A DNA stretch of 64,000 bases from Akkermansiaceae bacterium. Its GTDB lineage: Bacteria; Verrucomicrobiota; Verrucomicrobiia; Verrucomicrobiales; Akkermansiaceae. The notes beneath the pieces were generated by a model, which saw only the letters and a list, made by a program, of their open reading frames with translations, made no database searches and was not told the DNA's origin. The DNA lies in contig JAPKDJ010000007.1 in the NCBI GenBank assembly GCA_026421245.1, positions 1-64,000 on the forward strand, written 5' to 3'. Each line of letters opens with the position of its first letter. The first letter of the stretch is position 1. Made by a program: the position numbers and the translations under genes. Below, one piece after another: positions 61,305 through 64,000 of this stretch.

Positions 61305-62795
61305 TTAATCGAGTTGCGCTGCTTTGGTGACCCCGACCTGAGCCATGATTCGTTTTTGTGCGGCCGTGACTTCGGAAGACGGGATAATGAGTGGTCGGTT
61401 GGCTCCGTTAAATCTGATCACGTGATATTCGGGAGGGTCGGGAGCATTGAGGAGTTCGTGAAGTTGGCGAAGGTTTTTGATTTTAGTGCCATTGATTTCC
61501 TGGACGACCATCCCGGAGAAGTCCCCCATGTGGGTGGTGAGGCGGTCGTTTTCTACCCGGGTGAGGACGACAACGTCTTCCATGTCCTTGAAGAGACCTT
61601 TGGAAACGTAGTCGGCGTAGATCTGGCGAAGACGTCGGTTATTGAATTTGTAGCTCGCGAAAAGATTGAGATCGAGAGGTTGGAAAACAAGCCCTGCAAA
61701 GAACGAGTAGCGGGGAATAATTTCATACTGAATGGAATAGATGCGAGAATGGGGGAATTTCTTCAGCGCGAGTTCCTTCTCGAACTTTTTCCCTTTGCGA
61801 ATGAGGGTGAGAGCAATTTTGTCTCCGGAGAATTTCCGCTCAACGATTTCGTTCATGTCTACGAACTCGCCGGCAATGCGGATGTTTCCGGCGCTGTCGA
61901 TTTCATTGCCGTCGATGCTAAGGAGAACGTCACCACGTTCGAGGATGCCATCAGCCGGTCCGGCTGGAACGACATTTGCAACGAGGACGCCCTTGCCATT
62001 TTCAGGGAGATTGTAGGCGCGGCGCATCGCCGGGTTGAAGAGAGGAAAGGGCGAGATCCCGAGGTCCATGTAGTGGTCGTATTTACCATCACCAATGTCG
62101 GTGAGGAAACGTTTCACGACCGGGGTGGGGATGATATAGCCTACGTTGTCGGCTTGAGCGTTCCCCTGGAAGGCGACGCCCACGACTTTTCCATCCTGAA
62201 TGACAGGTCCGCCGGAGTTGCCGGGGTTGATGGCGGCATCGATCTGAATGACAAGGTGGGAATCCGCGCGGGAGTGGCTGTAGCTACTGAAGTCGATTCG
62301 GGAAACAACACCCTGGGTGACTGAGAGACGCTCTCCTCCGACCGGATAGCCAATTGCGCTGACCCGGCTTTCAAGTTTGGGCATGCCGCCGATTTCAAGG
62401 TAAGGGAGGCCCTCGAAAGGTTTAATATCCTGAAGCTCGATGAGGGCGAGGTCACAGTCATGTGCAACGTGACGAACGCGAGCGACGTGTTTTTGGGATG
62501 AACCACGGCGGGTGACGAGGAGGCGGCGATTATCGGAAACGACGTGGGCGTTGGTGAGAATTTGGTTGGGTCCGATGATAAAGCCGGTGCCTGTGCCTCC
62601 TGAGAAGCGACCGCTGTTCCACGGAGTGCGATAGTCGGGGACCTGGGTGGCGACTTCGATCTTGACGACGGAATCGTAAAGAGTTGGTTTCTGGATGATT
62701 GATGGGGTTGCGAGGGGCGCGGGCTGTTCTTTCAACTGGGCAGGAAGGGCCCCGCAGACGGCAAGAGGGAGAAGAACTCTCGTGATGATTCTCAT
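61305..62795 (-). CDS. HtrA/Deg-type serine protease
   Basis: A 496-residue exported protease. The start at 62795 gives a signal peptide (MRIITRVLLPLAVCGALPAQ); the frame from 62900 is too long. The triad is intact: His84 (ILTNAHVV), Asp115 (HDCDLALIEL), Ser194 (AINPGNSGGPVI). A PDZ domain (GKGVLVANVVPAGPADGILE ... GDVLLSIDG) and a second, PDZ-like C-terminal domain (MGDFSGMVVQEINGTKIKNL) follow, as in plant-type Deg proteases. It degrades or refolds damaged envelope proteins. It is first in a two-gene operon with the pseudoprotease. Confidence 0.92.
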   Translation of the reverse strand: MRIITRVLLPLAVCGALPAQLKEQPAPLATPSIIQKPTLYDSVVKIEVATQVPDYRTPWNSGRFSGGTGTGFIIGPNQILTNAHVVSDNRRLLVTRRGSSQKHVARVRHVAHDCDLALIELQDIKPFEGLPYLEIGGMPKLESRVSAIGYPVGGERLSVTQGVVSRIDFSSYSHSRADSHLVIQIDAAINPGNSGGPVIQDGKVVGVAFQGNAQADNVGYIIPTPVVKRFLTDIGDGKYDHYMDLGISPFPLFNPAMRRAYNLPENGKGVLVANVVPAGPADGILERGDVLLSIDGNEIDSAGNIRIAGEFVDMNEIVERKFSGDKIALTLIRKGKKFEKELALKKFPHSRIYSIQYEIIPRYSFFAGLVFQPLDLNLFASYKFNNRRLRQIYADYVSKGLFKDMEDVVVLTRVENDRLTTHMGDFSGMVVQEINGTKIKNLRQLHELLNAPDPPEYHVIRFNGANRPLIIPSSEVTAAQKRIMAQVGVTKAAQLD

Positions 62796-62865
62796 AGTTG
62801 AGAGGACGGTACGGCTGCCTGCTTCTTTTGAAAAGAGGAAATACAATTGGGGGATGTTTGGCGAA

Positions 62866-62897
62866 GGAGAATCATCGGCGCGCGCGATGATTCCTCC
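62866..62897. repeat. Inverted repeat upstream of the Deg operon
   Basis: GGAGAATCATCG and CGATGATTCCTCC face each other with a 7-base GC-rich loop (GCGCGCG). It lies 70-100 bases before the Deg start, between that gene and ychF. Either a transcription-stop hairpin for ychF or an operator for the deg pair is possible. Confidence 0.5.
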
Positions 62898-62996
62898 CAA
62901 GGCTTCGGGGTCACAAGGTCCCGTTTCAGGAGTCCTGACTTTGCAGAGTCCTCATCAGAAATCGCCGGTGGCTGCCAGGGCCTATTGATTGAAAGG

Positions 62997-64000
62997 CTAG
63001 ACGTTGAAGCGAAACTCGATGACGTCACCATCTGCGACGACGTAGTCCTTGCCTTCGATGCGGAGTTTTCCGGCATCGCGGGCTGCGGCTTTTCCTCCGA
63101 GTCCGACGAAGTCATCGTAGTGGGCGACCTCGGCAGCGATGAATCCGCGTTCAAAGTCGCCGTGAATGACTCCGGCGGCGGCCGGTGCCTTGTCACCGGC
63201 GGTGATGGTCCATGCCCGGGTCTCCTGAATCCCGGTCGTGATGTAGGTGCGGAGACCAAGAAGGTGATAGACCGCGCGAATGAGATCTGAGACTCCGGAA
63301 TCGGTCACGCCCATGTCGCCGAGAAATTCTTGGGCCTCTTCTTCGCTGAGTTCGACGAGTTCTTCCTCGATACGGGCCGAGATGACGATGATTTCAGCTC
63401 CGTGGGATTCAGAGGCGTAGGCTTTGACCTTGGAGACGAGAGGGTGGGAGTGCGGATCTGTGACGGCTCCGGCGAGTTCATCTTCATTTACGTTACAGGC
63501 AAAAATGGTGCGCTTTGAAGAGAGGAGAAAAAAGTCCTTCATCACTTTTTGCTCGTCGGCGGTGAGGTCGGCGGTGAGAGCAGGCTTTCCTTGGTCGAGA
63601 TGGGGGAGGAGTTTGACAATGAGATCGACCTCGGCCTTGGATTCCTTGTCGCCGGACTTGGCTTTTTTTTCCCGGGACTGTTTGCGCTTATCGAGAGCGG
63701 CGATGTCAGCGAGGATGAGTTCGGAATTGATAATCTCGATGTCGCGGGCGGGGTCTACGGTGCCGAGTTCATGAATAATATCGTCGTTTTCGAAGCAGCG
63801 AACGACTTGCACGATGGCGTCGACTTCACGGATGGTGGCGAGGAATTTATTACCGAGTCCAGCTCCTTCGGAGGCTCCTTCGACGAGTCCGGCGATGTCG
63901 ACGAATTCGATCGCAGTGGGGATCACCTTGGTCGACTTGGACATCTCGGAGAGCTTGTTCAGACGTGGGTCGGGCACAGTGACCATTCCGATATTGGGGT
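62997..64000 (-). CDS. ychF: Ribosome-binding ATPase/GTPase YchF (C-terminal part, runs off right edge)
   Basis: The coding frame continues to the right edge ([14 protein letters not shown]), so about the first 30 residues, including the Walker A loop, lie outside. Seen here: [20 protein letters not shown] (switch/Walker B region), [20 protein letters not shown], and the C-terminal TGS-like domain ending [33 protein letters not shown]. These are hallmarks of YchF/OLA1. Family members bind ATP in preference to GTP and associate with ribosomes. The remaining part is about 334 residues of an expected 365. Confidence 0.93.
   Translation of the reverse strand, partial: PNIGMVTVPDPRLNKLSEMSKSTKVIPTAIEFVDIAGLVEGASEGAGLGNKFLATIREVDAIVQVVRCFENDDIIHELGTVDPARDIEIINSELILADIAALDKRKQSREKKAKSGDKESKAEVDLIVKLLPHLDQGKPALTADLTADEQKVMKDFFLLSSKRTIFACNVNEDELAGAVTDPHSHPLVSKVKAYASESHGAEIIVISARIEEELVELSEEEAQEFLGDMGVTDSGVSDLIRAVYHLLGLRTYITTGIQETRAWTITAGDKAPAAAGVIHGDFERGFIAAEVAHYDDFVGLGGKAAARDAGKLRIEGKDYVVADGDVIEFRFNV

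Noticed and set aside
1-64000. CRISPR arrays, prophage, integrases or complete insertion sequences
   Set aside because: No regularly spaced repeats, integrase motifs or paired terminal repeats with a transposase were seen.

Overview
The window looks like chromosome from a Gram-negative, heterotrophic member of the Verrucomicrobiota (Verrucomicrobiales-like). The basis is the set of families present: paired DUF1592/DUF1552 and DUF1549-DUF1553/DUF1501 secreted proteins with c-type haem motifs, PEP-CTERM sorting tails, formylglycine sulfatases, PQQ-like beta-propellers, an ExbB-ExbD-ExbD-TPR operon and lpxK. No rRNA, tRNA, CRISPR array, integrase or intact insertion sequence was seen. The organism assignment is inference from gene content.

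Layout. (1) 0-9.3 kb, surface and periplasmic degradation: two tandem LamG/PEP-CTERM proteins, then two divergent haem-protein operons. (2) 9.4-12.9 kb: a broken MerR/CbpM-like gene, an M24 aminopeptidase and a secreted metzincin with an NPCBM-like domain. (3) 12.9-17.5 kb: a tightly overlapping operon of a LolD-type ATPase, a ThiF/MoeB-like protein with altered catalytic residues, a double-length ModA, a small ORF, ModB and ModC. (4) 17.6-24.4 kb, convergent to it: two PQQ-propeller proteins, a Cys-containing secreted protein, an FtsX/MacB-type permease with no ATPase of its own, and a small frameshifted gene. Regions 3 and 4 are my best candidate for an undescribed system.

(5) 24.6-29.8 kb: citramalate synthase, a candidate structured RNA, an MFS carrier behind a perfect palindrome and a minicistron, a 3D-domain lipoprotein and endonuclease III. 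(6) 29.9-35.8 kb: ExbB, two ExbD, a 1009-residue TPR protein and a partner, probably an energised envelope complex and rich in C-ending codons. (7) 35.9-45.0 kb, all on the minus strand: Rpe-like epimerase, LsrF-like thiolase, Tm-1-like protein and PEP-hydrolase-family protein, interrupted by two sulfatases and three gene remnants.

(8) 45.1-51.8 kb: a heavy-metal RND efflux set (OMF, adaptor, pump) flanked by two small secreted metal-binding candidates. (9) 51.8-58.4 kb: lpxK, moaA, a small basic protein, another PQQ protein, ThuA-like, M14 peptidase and a PH-domain membrane protein. (10) 58.8-64 kb: a LysM lipoprotein, a Deg-like pseudoprotease beside an active-site-intact Deg protease, and ychF running off the right edge. 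MoaA and ModABC together suggest active molybdenum cofactor use, although no molybdoenzyme lies in this window.
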